From contig NC_134399.1 of NCBI RefSeq assembly GCF_050003625.1, positions 34,922,671 to 34,986,670 on the forward strand: a stretch of 64,000 bases of DNA, given 5' to 3'. Of the stretch, positions 11,386-24,000 are shown one piece after another. Below the pieces are notes generated by a model. The model searched no databases. It was not told where the DNA came from and was given only the letters and a program-made list of their open reading frames with translations. The position numbers were made by a program, and so were the translations under genes. Source of the DNA: Haematobia irritans (Eukaryota; Arthropoda; Insecta; Diptera; Muscidae). Numbering within the stretch: position 1 is the stretch's first letter; every line of letters begins with the position of its first letter.

Positions 11386-11589
11386 AATTTAATTGATCCA
11401 ATAAAAAAATTCCAAAAAAAATTAAATCAATTAAATTTTTAATTGAATATTTTTAAAATTTTAATTAGACTGTGATCAGTGTAGACTGTGATCAGATACC
11501 TATTTTAGGAGAATATTGAACTGCTCTTTCTTTCCTCCGTATTAAGCTTAAAGTTCGTTTGTCCCGAAACGTTATCATTGAGATTTTCT

Positions 11590-11665
11590 AAAAAGGTGGC
11601 ACAAAAGGTGTCACCAAACGTAGCATACTAAAAAGGTGGCACATAAAGTGACAGTATTTTTTATA
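11590..11665. repeat. GTGGCACA repeat fragment
   Basis: AAAAAGGTGGCACA occurs twice (11592 and 11631 regions), as in 14300-14500 and 18591-18690. Confidence 0.5.
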
Positions 11666-11741
11666 AAGAAAAATAAGAATTAAATGAACTGTGTGCTTAA
11701 TTTTTATTTGATTTTTGGTCGACCTTTTGTTAGAATTATAA

Positions 11742-12307
11742 ATTAAAAAAATATTGTCGTGAGGCCAAAGATTTCACGTCCTTATATTTCGAAAGCGAAT
11801 TTTGCTTAGCATAAAAGACACATTTCTCTACTAAAAAGTTTTTTCCTTGTCCTAAAGTCGATAAACTTTTCAATAAAGTCGTTTCGTCCTTATAGTTAAG
11901 TGATTCGACTTATTAAAATTGGGTGTCCTAACATGAAGGAAAATTTCGTTTTACCAAGGTCAACTTGGCTTTAATACTTCTGAAAAATTATTCAAAATTA
12001 ATGAGATCGTCTTTAAATTTGTTGACTTTTTGCATTTTAGTTACAAAGCTAAAAAAACGTTTAAAAATAGGAGATGTTTTTTTAACACTTTATTTTAAAG
12101 TCTAAATATGAAAATTTAAGTTGCCGTTCAAACTTTTTAACGGACTTTAATAGCACATGAAGAAAAAATCAGAAAACTCAAATTTATAAGAGAATTTTTT
12201 CTTAGATGTGTCCTTACTTCAGTTCTCCGCATCTTTGGCTCGGAATCAATTCCAAAATCGTTAGTGTAATGACAAAATCTTTGAAACGGGTATGCTTTTT
12301 TTCACTG
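11742..12307 (-). mobile_element. CACTG...CAGTG element, copy A
   Basis: Inverted relative of 57765-58412. Shared landmarks include AAAGATTTCA, TTTTGCTTAGCATA, AAAGTCGATAAACTT, AAGGTCAACTTG and, at the far end, GCNTTTTTTTCACTG/CACTGAAAAAAAGC. The left terminus has decayed. No open frame, so it is non-autonomous. Confidence 0.75.
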
Positions 12308-12410
12308 TTGAATTATGAAGTCACATTAATCTCAACAATTATTTTTTAGACTCCGGGTTATCTTATACAGAAAAATTTCTTTGCATATTCTATTACGGTG
12401 CACACAGAAA

Positions 12411-14176
12411 ACAAATTTGTTGTGCCAACCAATTTTTTTGCCAACCGATTTATTTGGTCCCATCTACCATCAGAATATAACCGACAATATTTGTTAGAGC
12501 AACCAATTCTTGTCTGGCACAACAATACATAAATTGTTTGGATAACTAAAATTTGAGCACATTAACACTCTAATTTGTAATCCCAACCAATAAAATTTCA
12601 TTCGTTTGTTAAAACAACTAATTATTTTTTCGGACAACCTTATGAATTTAAGAAACAATCCTTTGAATTAAGTTTAATTTATATTTACTTTTATTACATG
12701 TTAATATTTTTGTATTGATTATTGAGCTTATAAAAAATCGTCATCTGTAGAACATTTTTGAACTGGAAAAGAAACTTCACAAAATAGCTAGTTGCGATGT
12801 TTGCAAACCAATCTGCATAATTTTCAGGCCCAAGGAGGTCCTCGGCCTATAAGAATTCTTCTAAACTTGTTATCTCTGATTTCATAAATGTTATTGGTGG
12901 ACAGTTCTCAAAATATTTTGCTTTTAAAGCCTGAAAGAAAAAAATACCTAACGAAATTTTTGCGTTAATATCCAATTTGGCATGATCGTGCACCCAGAGA
13001 AGGAATATGACCACCTCAAACATGTTTCAAGAGCAAAATGTTATTTTTGGATGGTGACCATGTAACATGTTCGGTGCAACCATGTTATTTCTCGAAAATT
13101 ATGGATCTGTTTTCAGAAAACATGTTATGTTTGCCGAGAAAACAACTTTTTTGCGACAAACATGTTACATGGTCACCATCCAAAAATAATATTTTGCTCT
13201 TGAAACATGTTTGAGGTGACCATATTCCTTCTCTGGGTGTGGTCTGATGGCAAAATTTGTCTAAAAGTACACGCCTTGCATGATTACATATACCATTCGG
13301 TTTGAGTCGCAGAAGTAAAGCCAATGTATCCTACATAGCTTAGAACTGAACGGAAATGTTTCAGTTGCGGTACTTATAATTACCGGATCGATTTTCAGCG
13401 TGACTCTGAACTCAGGCATGGATCATGAAATTTTGTCGTTACATCGGAAGTCGTCACATTTGTTGAGATATCCCTAGAGGGAAGAAGGTAAAGAGTGAGG
13501 AGTATTAATTTAATTTGATGTTTAAGTTACTTACCACTTAAGAATACAGCTACCCAATTTAAAAATATACAAAAAATCTCTCAGACTTGGCCACTCTGAA
13601 AACCGGCACCTACCAAACGTGGACGGTTTTCTAACTGGACACCTGCCAAATGTGGACAAATGTTAGACGAACGTTTGTGTCTTCCATTCACTGTATATGT
13701 ATAACTCACAGCAATCCTTTATGGACAGAATGTTCTCTAAATTTGAGTAAACGTCATCAAAATATTGAATTGAAATTTAAAGTTGATAATTAATTTGGCA
13801 AAACACAATATATTTGTTGTTACATATGTATATGTAGTCCATAGCAACCAATTCCCTTTATAACTATCAAATCTGTTAACACAACCAACTTAGTTGTTAA
13901 ACAGACCTTCAGCTGGGCATGGAGGCATATTGGAAAAAGAAGTCAGTTAGCACAACGGGGTGCAATAAATTGAAATGGTTGCTTACTTCAATATATAAAT
14001 AACGACCAATACTTGGTCGTGTGTACCAACTTTCGGTCACACCGCTATTATATTGGTTATATGAACTATCTAACAAAAGAAATAACTAACAATTATTCCA
14101 CACAATTAAAAATTGTAAGTCTTCACTATCAAATTGTTGTCGTAATCGAATTCCAACCAATCATTTCTCTGGGTGT
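12411..14176. mobile_element. Candidate transposon rich in CAACCAAT motifs
   Basis: The left end has CACACAGAAAACAAATTTG and the right end ATTTCTCTGGGTGTGG, an imperfect inverted pair. The interior at both ends repeats CAACCAATT/AATTGTTG motifs (12424-12640 and 13840-14165). The MITE at 12991-13239 sits inside. No transposase frame was seen. The boundaries are tentative. Confidence 0.45.
12991..13239. mobile_element. Foldback MITE with ~80-bp arms
   Basis: The left arm at 12991-13071, beginning CACCCAGAGAAGGAATATG, is almost the exact reverse complement of the right arm at 13159-13239, ending ATATTCCTTCTCTGGGTG. A central ~87 bp holds more AACATGTT motifs. No coding potential. I did not find a clear target-site duplication. 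Confidence 0.8.
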
Positions 14177-14194
14177 GGCTTATGCTATGATTTA

Positions 14195-14515
14195 AAAAGG
14201 AAAAATTGCTAAAAATCGTAGTATTGAATGCTTTAGATCGATTTTATCTTAAGGCTCCAATAACATCCGTAATTTTAAAGGGTCCTGTGGATCGACAAAT
14301 TAAAAGTGGCACAAAATTATAAAAAGGTAGCACAACAATTGAAAAAGCATGGCATTTAGGGGCACAAACATGTCAACGGATAAAAAAACGGTGCCGACAG
14401 ATTAAAAGTGGCACAAAATTATAAAAAGGTAGCACAACAATTGAAAAAGCATGGCATTTAGAGGCACAAACATGTCAACGGTTAAAAAAGTGTCAAAAGT
14501 TACCAACGAAGTATG
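14195..14515. repeat. GTGGCAC repeat with 102-bp tandem duplication
   Basis: TAAAAGTGGCACAAAATTAT begins at 14301 and again at 14403. Each copy continues through AGCACAACAATTG and GCATGGCATTTAG to ACATGTCAACGG. The 5' part (14220-14290) is an inverted match to 1085-1160. Confidence 0.75.
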
Positions 14516-14607
14516 CTGGTGAGTAATGTGAAAGTTCCGAAATAATTGTCCATCTTGACGTCTAGACTCTAGAGGGTCTCACTCTTGTAGTTTTGTCAAC
14601 GGGCACA

Positions 14608-16281
14608 AAAAAAAAACAAGTATAAACGGCCGTAAGTTCGGCCAGGCCGAATCTTATGTACCCTCCACCATGGATTGCGTATTGCGAAAGACTGTCATCC
14701 ACAATCGAATTACTTGGGTTGTGGTATCTTAAATCGTTTTCTAAATTGTGAATTAGTCCATACATTAGACAAAAAAAAAATATGTGTAAGTAAGTCTAAA
14801 AATAATTACGAATCGATATGGACTTTTGCACGGTACGTAGGGAGCCAGAATTGAAATATGGGGGTCGCTTATATGGGGGCTATATACAATTATTGATATG
14901 GACCAATTTTTGTGTGATTGGGGATCGATTTATCTGAGGGCTATATATAACTATAGACCGATATGGACCTAGTTAGGCATGGTTGTTAACGGCCATATAC
15001 TAGCACAATTTCAACTGACTCAGATGAAATTTGCTCCTCCAAGAGGCTCCAAACCCAAATCTCGGGATCGGTTTATATGGGGGCTATATATAATTGTGGA
15101 CTGATATGGACCACTTTTGGCATGGTTGTTAAATATCATATACTACCACCACGTACAAAATTTCAACCAGATCGGATGAATTTTGCTTCTCCAAAAGGCA
15201 CCGGAGGTCAAATCTGGGGATCGGTTTATATGGGTGCTATATATAATTATGGACTGACATGAACCAATTCCTGCATGGTTGTTGGATACCATATACTAAC
15301 ATCACGTACCAAATTTCAACCGAATCGGATGAATTTTGCTCTTCCAAGGGGCTCCGGAGGTCAAATCGGGGGATCGGTTTATATGGGGGCTATATATAAT
15401 TATGGACCGATTTCGACCAATTTTTGCATGGGAGTTTGAGACTATATACTAACACCATGTACCAAATTTCAGCTGAATCGGATGAAATTTGCTTCTCTTA
15501 GAGGCCTCGCAAGCCAAATCGAGGGATCGGTTTATATGGGGGCTATATATAATTATGGACCGATGTGGACTAATTTTTGCATGGTTGTTAGAGACCATAT
15601 ACTAACACCATGTACCAAATTTCAGCCGGATCGGATGAAATTTGCTTCTCTTAGAGGCCTCGCAAGCCAAATCGGGGGATCGGTTTATATGGGGGCTATA
15701 TATAATTATGGACCGATGTGGACCAATTTTTGCATGGTTGTTAGAGACCATATACTAACACCATGTACCAAATTTCAGCCGGATCGGATGAAATTTGCTT
15801 CTCTTAGAGGCCTCGCAAGCCAAATTTGGGGGTCCGTTTATATGGGGGCTATATATAATTATGGACCGATGTGGACCAATTTTTGCGTGGTTGTTAGAGA
15901 CCATATACTAACACCATGTACCAAATTTCAGCCGGATCGGATGAAATTTGCTTCTCTTAGAGGCCTCGCAAGCCAAATTTGGGGTCCGTTTATATGGGGG
16001 CTATACGTAAAAGTGGACCGATATGGCCCATTTGCAATACCATCCGACCTACATCAATAACAACTACTTGTGCCAAGTTTCAAGTCGATAGCTTGTTTCG
16101 TTCGGAAGTTAGCGTGATTTCAACAGACGGACGGACGGACGGACATGCTTAGATCGACTCAGAATTTCACCACGACCCAGAATATATATACTTTATGGGG
16201 TCTTAGAGCAATATTTCGATGTGTTACAAACGGAATGACAAAGTTAATATACCCCCCATCCTATGGTGGAGGGTATAAAAA
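14608..16281 (+). mobile_element. 153A family, full-length copy
   Basis: Starts AACAAGTATAAACGGCC, with the hairpin TTCGGCCAGGCCGAA and the TACCCTCCACCATGG motif. It then carries repeated units whose GGGGGCTATATATAATTATG landmark recurs at a 153-bp period (positions of the C in GGGCT: 15543, 15696, 15849, 16001). Next comes a distal module with GACGGACGGACGGACATG and CTTTATGGGGTCTTAG, and the hairpin end CCATCCTATGGTGGAGGGTA. The unit is 51 codons long, so frames such as 15482-16060 stay open, but other copies have indels. No known transposase. Confidence 0.85.
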
Positions 16282-16379
16282 CAATAATTTTTTCCTCCGA
16301 AACGAAAATTTAGATCGACAAAGTTTTCTTTTCTTGTTGTGCTGTGACAGGCAGACAAATTTTTCGGTCGCAGATCAAC

Positions 16380-16535
16380 ATGCATCGACCACCTATCAAA
16401 AAAATCGTCACCAAAAAAGGAGTGAAAATGTTCGTTTTGGATCCTGAAGTGGTGCAAAATTTACGCAGAAGAGATGAATTTATCATGGGCTTGTCAAAGA
16501 ACGGATATCCACCATTTCAACAGCCGTTGCACTAA
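16380..16535 (+). CDS. 51-codon fragment of unknown multicopy ORF
   Basis: ATG at 16380 opens a short frame, MHRPPIKKIV...LDPEVVQNLRRRDEF, ending GYPPFQQPLH and a stop. A second copy at 42018-42096 retains RRSDEFNMGLS, then a stop codon, then PPFQQPLH and a stop at the same place, and similarity continues ~140 bp downstream. The conserved C-terminal end suggests a real parent coding sequence, now spread as a repeat. I do not recognise the family. It lies between a 153A and a 153B copy, and an upstream part may be missing. Confidence 0.4.
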   Translation: MHRPPIKKIVTKKGVKMFVLDPEVVQNLRRRDEFIMGLSKNGYPPFQQPLH

Positions 16536-16747
16536 AATTGCATCACTTCTTAAAGTGTGATCGGAATTCAGTGCTTTGGTTGTGAATTAAAAAATTTTGT
16601 GATATTTTGCCAAATAAATAATTTTTAAATTTTTTTTAATGATTTTTAATGCATTCTAAGGCTTGTCTAAAACGTTTGACATCAAATATTTTAAAAATAT
16701 CGCAATTTTTCTAGAATTGTTTTACCTTTTTTTTGTACAAAATTTCA

Positions 16748-17925
16748 TTTCGGCGGGGCCGACTATATTATACCCTTCACCACTTTGTAAGTCCACATTT
16801 TCGATACCATATCAAATCCGTCGGTTGTGCTGTATGAAACCATACACATATATTCTGTATATCTGAGCAGATCTGTACAGACTTCTGCAATACTTATAGA
16901 TTTTACATTTAAGTCGGCTAATGCGCTGAGGTGGAACACAATGTTAGTAAAGAAATATGGGAAACATTTAAATCTGAAGCAATTTTAAGGAAACTTCGCA
17001 AAAGTATATGTGTTAGAAGTTTAGGAAAATTAGAGTCATTTTTACAACTTTTCGACTAAGCAGTGGCGATTTTACAAAGAAAATGTTGGTATTTTGACCA
17101 TTTTTGTCGAAATCAGAAAAACATATATGTGGGAGCTATATCTAAATCTGAACCGATTTCAACCAAATTTGGCACGCATTGCTACAATACTAATTCTACT
17201 CCCTGTGCTAAATTTCAACTAAATCGGAGTTCAAAATTGGCCTCTGTGGTCATATGAGTGTAAATCGGGCGAAAGCTATATATGGGAGATATATCTAAAT
17301 CTGAACCAATTTCAACCAAATTTGGCACACATAGCTACAATGCTAATTCTACTCCCTGTGCTAAATTTCAACTAAATCGGAGCAAAACATTGGCCTCTGT
17401 GGTCATATGAGTGTAAATCGGGCGAACGATATATATGGGAGCTATATCTAAATCTGAACCGATTTCAATACAATTTGGTACACTTGACTATAGTGTTCAT
17501 TGTTCTTCTTGTGCAAAATTTCAACCAAATTGGGGTAAAACTCTGGCTTCTGGGACCTTATTAGTCCATATCGAGCGAAAGATATATATGGGAGCTATAT
17601 CTAAATCTGAACCGATTTCAATAAAATTTGACACACTTGACTATAGTGTTCATTGTTCTTCTTGTGCAACATTTTAAGCAAATTAGGTGAAAACTCCGGC
17701 TTCTGGGGCCATATAAGTCCATATCGGGCGAAAGATATATATGGGAGCTATATCAAAATCTGAACCGATTTCTTCCAAAATCAATAAGGTTCTATTCTGA
17801 GCCAAAACACATACTTGTGCCAAATTTGAAGTCGATTGGACTAAAACTGCGATTACAAAATGTGTTCACGGACAGACCGACATGGCTATATCGACTCAGG
17901 AGCCCACCCTGAGAATTTTTGCCAA
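16748..17925 (+). mobile_element. 153B family copy
   Basis: Starts at GGCGGGGCCGACTATATTAT and TACCCTTCACCAC. Five units carry GGGAGCTATATCTAAATCTG, with the landmark at 17136, 17289, 17442, 17595 and 17748, exactly 153 bp apart each time. It ends with GACAGACCGACATGGC and ATCGACTCAGGAG, parallel to the distal module of 153A. The last ~250 bases of the full-length form (see 40649-41826) are missing. Confidence 0.85.
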
Positions 17926-18590
17926 AGACACCATGTCTATCTCGTCTCCTTTCGGGTGTTGCAAACATATTTAATGGTCACCAAAATCTCCAGATCACAT
18001 TCCGTTTGTCTTTTGCTCATTTTAGATAGTGAGGTTAGCACTAAAATCTACTCAAGAATGCACTTCACCGGGAATGGATTAAAATTCCGCAGAACCACAT
18101 TCGTGTAGCGTATGATGGCTTTGTCGGCCTATCGAAGGACATAATTCGTACCAAAGATAGTAAAATCGAACAAATTAAACTAATTCCAAAATTTCATTTC
18201 CGATATTTTATCTTTTGAACAAAATAATTAAAACAAAGCCTTTATTCTCCAGTAGATTATATGCAGTTCTCGGAGATAATTCAACACACTTGGCATGACA
18301 GGAAGTGTAACATAACCAACGAGAGTCAATTGACTCATTCTCATTTTTATTATTCGTACAATTTGTTTTAGAGCACAACATCGCTTCAGTAAATGTTCTT
18401 ATTGGGGTGTATAATAATTTGTTCCGATTGGGTTATTTAGTGTTATTGTGAATGGTTTAATGTGTGCAACAGCTGAGAAATTGTTTATTGCAGTTCTATT
18501 CGCACATTGAGTGAAAACTTTCCAATGAATTTATAACATTAACAAAATATCAAACAATGTATTTTTTTTTTGTTTGTTTCAATGTAATTA
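17926..18590. other. Non-coding, nothing recognised
   Basis: No gene or repeat recognised apart from short low-complexity runs. Confidence 0.45.
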
Positions 18591-18690
18591 AAAAGCGGCA
18601 CAAAATGTCAAAAAAGTGGCACAAAAGTTTTATCTTTTGGAAAAAGTGACAAACTTGTCACTAAAGTGACACAAATGTAACACTATTGTC
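18591..18690. repeat. GTGGCACA/GTGACA repeat fragment
   Basis: Serial motifs GCGGCACAAAATGTC, GTGGCACAAAAG, TTGTCACTAAAGTGACAC. Related to 14195-14515. Confidence 0.5.
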
Positions 18691-20419
18691 ACATATATTA
18701 TTAAAAATTTGTTTTAGATCTAATTTATTATCTAACATAGGGAATTTCTGTAGTATACCATAAAAACATGATTTGTAAAACGTCTCCTCCAGTCCAGAAG
18801 TCATAAATTAAATTTTTAACACCTGGTGTTAAAATAAAAAACTTCAAGAAGTTACTTAAGCGCCCCCCATAGGGTACATCATCATTGACATTTAGTTTTC
18901 TTACCACCTTAACTCTTAATGACACCTTGCAGCTTGAAGTAGCTATGAACTTTGCCTTATTGTCTTTTCTTATTCTTGGCCATATGTCTAAGAAAAAATA
19001 AAAACATAAAAAATCACTTTTTTATTTAAGTTTTATAATTACCATACTTGATACTCTGAAGATTTTTTCTCATGGGTACATATGGTAGAAAATAAAAAAA
19101 AAACAAACATTTGGCCAAACATAAAAAAAACTTTTTTTTTAAATAACAAGTTGTTAATTTTTTTCGATTACATTCGCTTGCATTTTGTTGTTTGTTTCTG
19201 TAAATGATAGTTTTACATGCAAAGTCTAATGGGCTAAAGTGTTTGTTTTTTGATAAAAAAAATCAAAAAAAAAAAAATCGCCACTAACACTGTAATACCA
19301 TAAATTGCAATGTATTTGCAGTCCCACTACAAATGTTGTCCATCTTCTTTTTTTTTTAAAGGGGGTCTTTATTTTTTTCTAAGCACTCTGTCTGTATTTT
19401 CAACAATGCTGAGAAATTTTCACACATTTATTAACATTTTTCTATGGAGTTATTGCTTATGGTATTTTTCTTGTGTTTGTTTATTTTTTTCTGCCTGTAT
19501 CATAAAACTAGTATTTCTTTTTGATTATTAAGGAAATTTAAATATGATAAATGTTATTGTTGTCGGTTATTTCTCTTAGTGTAATTTATGCTGAAATTAT
19601 GCAGAAAATATTGCAGCCATCATCATGCATATGGATTGAATGATTCATGGTAATTTCACGGGCTGTCTGCCTTTGTGTATAAAGCTACAGAAAAAAAACA
19701 GGCAAATGAGAACATTTTTTTTTTATTTTGTAATTATAAAATGAATTTTGTATGCAATTGTATAAATGGCAATAAAATAATATATAAAACTTGCAATTTT
19801 TTCCAATATAAATTTCGTGTGAAAAGCTGGAAATGTGAGATGAATATAAATTTGAAATTTAAATTTTTGTAACGAATGATCTGTCAATTAATATGGATTT
19901 CTTTGGTAGCAATGATTTCGTAGAGGAGATAAGCAGATGATCAAAAAATGAAAAAGAGAGAGTTTTATTTGTATTTTTTAACCAATATATATTTTTTAAA
20001 TTTAAATATTCTTTAATGAAACGGACAAATTGTTAAAAATTCCATTACCAACCAACACCAAAAAAAAATATTTCCCTCAAAAACGAACTTTTTATGCATC
20101 TTTATTTATAATATCTGTTGCCACGTTTGTCCTCAATGAACTTTATATGATCTGAACGAAACTATTTAAACTTCGTATGTCAAAAAATTTCGTTTCCCAG
20201 AGAGAAAATTAATTCTTTGCATGTATAAAAAAATTATTTGTGTTTTTTAAAATTCTGACTATTTTACCAACATTTTGCTAAATTTCAATATATTTTACTA
20301 TAATGAAAAATATGTTATAACATTCCATTACTCTCCAATATATTGCACACTGTACAAAAAAACGGTTTCCTCAAAAACGAAATTCCATATTTTCTTTTCT
20401 TGCTAAATTTCCTCCACTT
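18691..20419. other. AT-rich non-coding, nothing recognised
   Basis: Many poly-A/T runs (19263-19277, 19350-19358). Short frames here have no support. Confidence 0.5.
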
Positions 20420-21061
20420 TTATGAGTTACTGAAAAAAATCATTGATTCAATTAACCCTTATACTACGTTGGGTATTAGGTCGTATTTTTCATCACCGAA
20501 CTTTTTACTGTTGGTTTATACTTAAAAGTTCTTACTACTCAGCATGAATTCAGCATATGTCACCAATTCATGCACTGAGTGATAGAAATTTTTAATTATA
20601 TTCGAACAGTAAGAAATGCGGTGATGAAAAATACGACATGGGTCATCAAATGACCCCAACGGAGTATAAGGGTTAATGGATACTATAACGACAGCCTTTT
20701 GATTGGCGTATAAAATGATTTGAAAACCGATACTGCAAAAGCACTACTAAATACACCCAAAAAAGATAATGTCAATTACTCCAAATAAAAAAAATGTCTG
20801 GTAAATTATGACTGAGCATCTTTATAGGAACCTTTTTATAGGACATTAAAATGTAAGATCGGGCGCCAAAAATAATCTTAGTGTCTTAGAAGCAACAAGC
20901 AGCACTTTACTATGTTTTTTTTTTATTTTTTATGGACTAACAACCTATCATTGAATTTTCTATAATCTATAGCTCTAGAGCATGAGTACAGCCACCTAAA
21001 ATACCTTATACCATATGCAGGTATAGGTTCATATGCACTCGTGCCAAAAGTAATTTGAAAT
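20420..21061 (+). repeat. Segment duplicated at 31630-33009, copy A
   Basis: Shared landmarks with the second copy: CATTGATTCAATTAA, AATGTCAATTACTCCAAATA, AATGTAAGATCGGGCGCCAA, GAAGCAACAAGC and the CGTGCCAAAA array leader. It leads directly into the 29-bp array at 21062. It holds the MITE at 20456-20672, which the other copy lacks. Confidence 0.85.
20456..20672. mobile_element. TTAA-flanked piggyBac-type MITE
   Basis: Flanked by TTAA at 20452-20455 and 20673-20676. The inverted ends are CCCTTATACTACGTTGGG and CCCCAACGGAGTATAAGGG, followed by a longer inverted pair (TCGTATTTTTCATCACCG / CGGTGATGAAAAATACGA). No coding capacity. TTAA target duplication with CCC ends is the piggyBac signature. 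The paralogous segment at 31664-31667 has a single TTAA, the empty site. Confidence 0.85.
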
Positions 21062-24000
21062 TTTATCAAAAATTTACCAAATTTAAATTTTGTTGAAGTC
21101 TTTCATGAATTTTTTGTCAAAATTTTATTTCTATAGAAAATGTTGTCAAAATTTTATTTCTGTAGACATTGTTTTAATTTTTTTTTTTTCTAAATAAAAT
21201 TTTGTAAAAATTTTATTCTATAGAAAATTTTGCCACATGTTGCCAAAATGTTATTTCTATAGAAAACTTTGCCAAAATTTTATTTATTTTGAAGATTTTG
21301 GCAAAATTTTATTTTGTATAGAAAATTTTGCCAAAATTTTATTTCTATAGAAAGTTTTGTAAAAATTTTTTTTCTATAGAAAATTTTTCCCAAATTTTAT
21401 TTCTATACAAAATTTTGCCAAAATTTTATTTCTACAGAAATTTTTGCCACATTTTTTTATAGAAAATTTTGCATAAATTTTATTTCTAGAAAAGATTTTG
21501 GGAAAATTTTATTCTATGGAAGTTTCTGGCAAAATTTTATTTTGTATAGAAAATTTTGCCAAATTGTATATCTACAGAAATTTTTGAAAAAAAAATTTAT
21601 TTCTAGAGAAAGTTTTGTAAAAATTATTATTTCTAAAGAAAATGTTGCCAAAATTTTATTTATATAGAAAATTTTGCCAAATATTTATAACTATAGAAAA
21701 TTTTTCAAATTTTTTTTTCTATCGCAGATATTGCCAAAATTTTATTTATGCGGAAGATTTTGCAAAATTTTGCATAAATTTATTTCTTCGGAAGATTTGT
21801 TAAGATAATATTTCTATAGAAGATTTTGGCAAAATTTAACTTCTAGAGAAGATTTTTTTCGAGATATTATTTCTATAGATTATTTTGGGCAAAATTTTAT
21901 TTCTATGGAAGATTTTGGCAAAATTTTGTTTTGTATAGAAAATTTTGCCAAAAATTTATTTCTATAGAAAATGTTGACAAAATTTTATTTCTATAGAAAA
22001 TGTTGCCAAAGTTTTATTTCTATAGAAATTTTTTTCAAAATTTTATTTCTATAGAACATTTGGGCAAAATTTTATTTTGTTTGGAAAATTTTGCCAAAAT
22101 TTCATTTCTATACAAAATTTTGCCAAAATTTTATTTCTACAGAAATTTTTGCCACATTTTTTTATAGAAAATTTTGCATAAATTTTGTTTCTGGAGAGGA
22201 TTTTGGGAAAAATTTATTTCTATGGAAGTTTCTGGCAAAATTTTATTTTTTATAGAAAATTTTGCCAAATTGTATATCTACAGAAATTTTTGTCAACATT
22301 TTATTTCTAGAGAAAGTTTTGTAAAAATCATTATTTCTAAAGAAAATGTTGCCAAAATTTTATTTATATAGAAAATTTTTCCAACTATTTATAACTATAG
22401 AAAATTTTTCAAAATTTTTTTTCTATCGCAGATATTGCCAAAATTTTATTTATGCGGAAGATTTTGGCAAAATTTTGCATAAATTTTATTTCTTCGGAAG
22501 ATTTGTTAAGATAATATTTCTATAGAAGATTTTGGCAAAATTTAATTTCTGGAGAAGATTTTTTCAAGATATTATTTCTATAGAATATTTTGGGCAAAAT
22601 TTTATTTTGTATAGAATATTTTGCCAAAATTTTATTTTGTATAAAAATTTTGCCAAAGTTGTATTTCTATAGAAAATTTTGCCAAAATTTTATTTCTGTG
22701 GAAGATTTTGGCAAAATATTATTTTGTATAGAATATTTTGCCAAAATTTTATTTTGTATAAAAAATTTTGCCAAAATTGTATTTCTATAGAAAATTTTGA
22801 CAAAATTTTATTTCTATAGAAAATTTCGACAAAATTTTATTTCTAGAGAAGATTTTGCCAAGATATTTTTTTATTGTAAACTTTGCCAAAATTGTATTTC
22901 TACAAAAATTTTTGCCAAAATTTTATTTCTATAGAAAATTTTGCCTAAATTTTATTTCTAGAGAAGATTTTGGCAAGATATTATTTCTATAGAAGATTTT
23001 TGCAGAATTTCATTTCTAGAGAAGTTTGTTTCAAGATATTAATTCTATGGAAGATTTTGGCAAACTTTTATTTTGTATATAAAATTTTGCCAAAATTTTA
23101 TTTCTATAGAAAATTTTGCTAAAATCTTATTTCTATCGAAAATTTTGCCAAAATTTTATTTTGTTTAGAAAATTTTGCCAAAATTTTATTTCTATAGAAA
23201 ATTTCGACAAAATCTTATTTCTAGAGAAGATTTGCCAAGATATTATTTCTATAGAAGATTTTGGTAAAATTTTATTTCTATAGAAAATTTTGCTAAAATC
23301 TTATTTCTATAGAAAATTTAGCTAAAATCTTATTTCTATAGAAATTTTTGCCAAAATTTTATTTCTATAGCAAAGTTTGCCTAATTTTTATTTCTAGAGA
23401 ATATTTTACCAAGAAGATTTTGGCAAAATTTTATTTCTATAGAAGATTTTGGCAAAATTTTATTTCTATGGAAGATTTTGGCAAAATTTTATTTTGTATA
23501 GAAAATTTTGCCAAAATTTTATTTCTATAGAAAATTTTGCTAAAATCTTATTTCTATAGAAAATTTTGCCAAATTTTTATTTCTATAGATTTTTTTTCAA
23601 AATTTTATTTCTATGGAACATTTGAGCAAAATTTTATTTTGTTTAGAAAATTTTGCCAAAATTTTATTTCTATAGAAAATTTTGCCAAAATATTATTTCT
23701 ATAGAAAATTTTGCCAATTTGTATTCCTACAGAAATGTTTGCCATTTTTTATAGAAAATGTTGCCTCCATTTTTTATATAGAAAATTTTGCCAAAATTTT
23801 ATGTCTATAGAAGATTTTTGGCAAAATTTTATTTCTATGGAATATTTTGGGAAAATTTTATTTTGTATAGAAAATTTTGGCAAAATTTTATTTTGTCAAA
23901 ATTGTATTTCTGTGGAAAATTTTGCCAAAATTTTATTTCTATAGAAAATGTTGACAAAATTTTATTTCTATAGAAAATTTTGCCATAATTTTTTTTTTCC

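Noticed and set aside
11440..11500. AGACTGTGATCAG occurring twice as a possible transposon end
   Set aside because: Direct, not inverted, only about 18 bases apart, with no partner elsewhere in the window.
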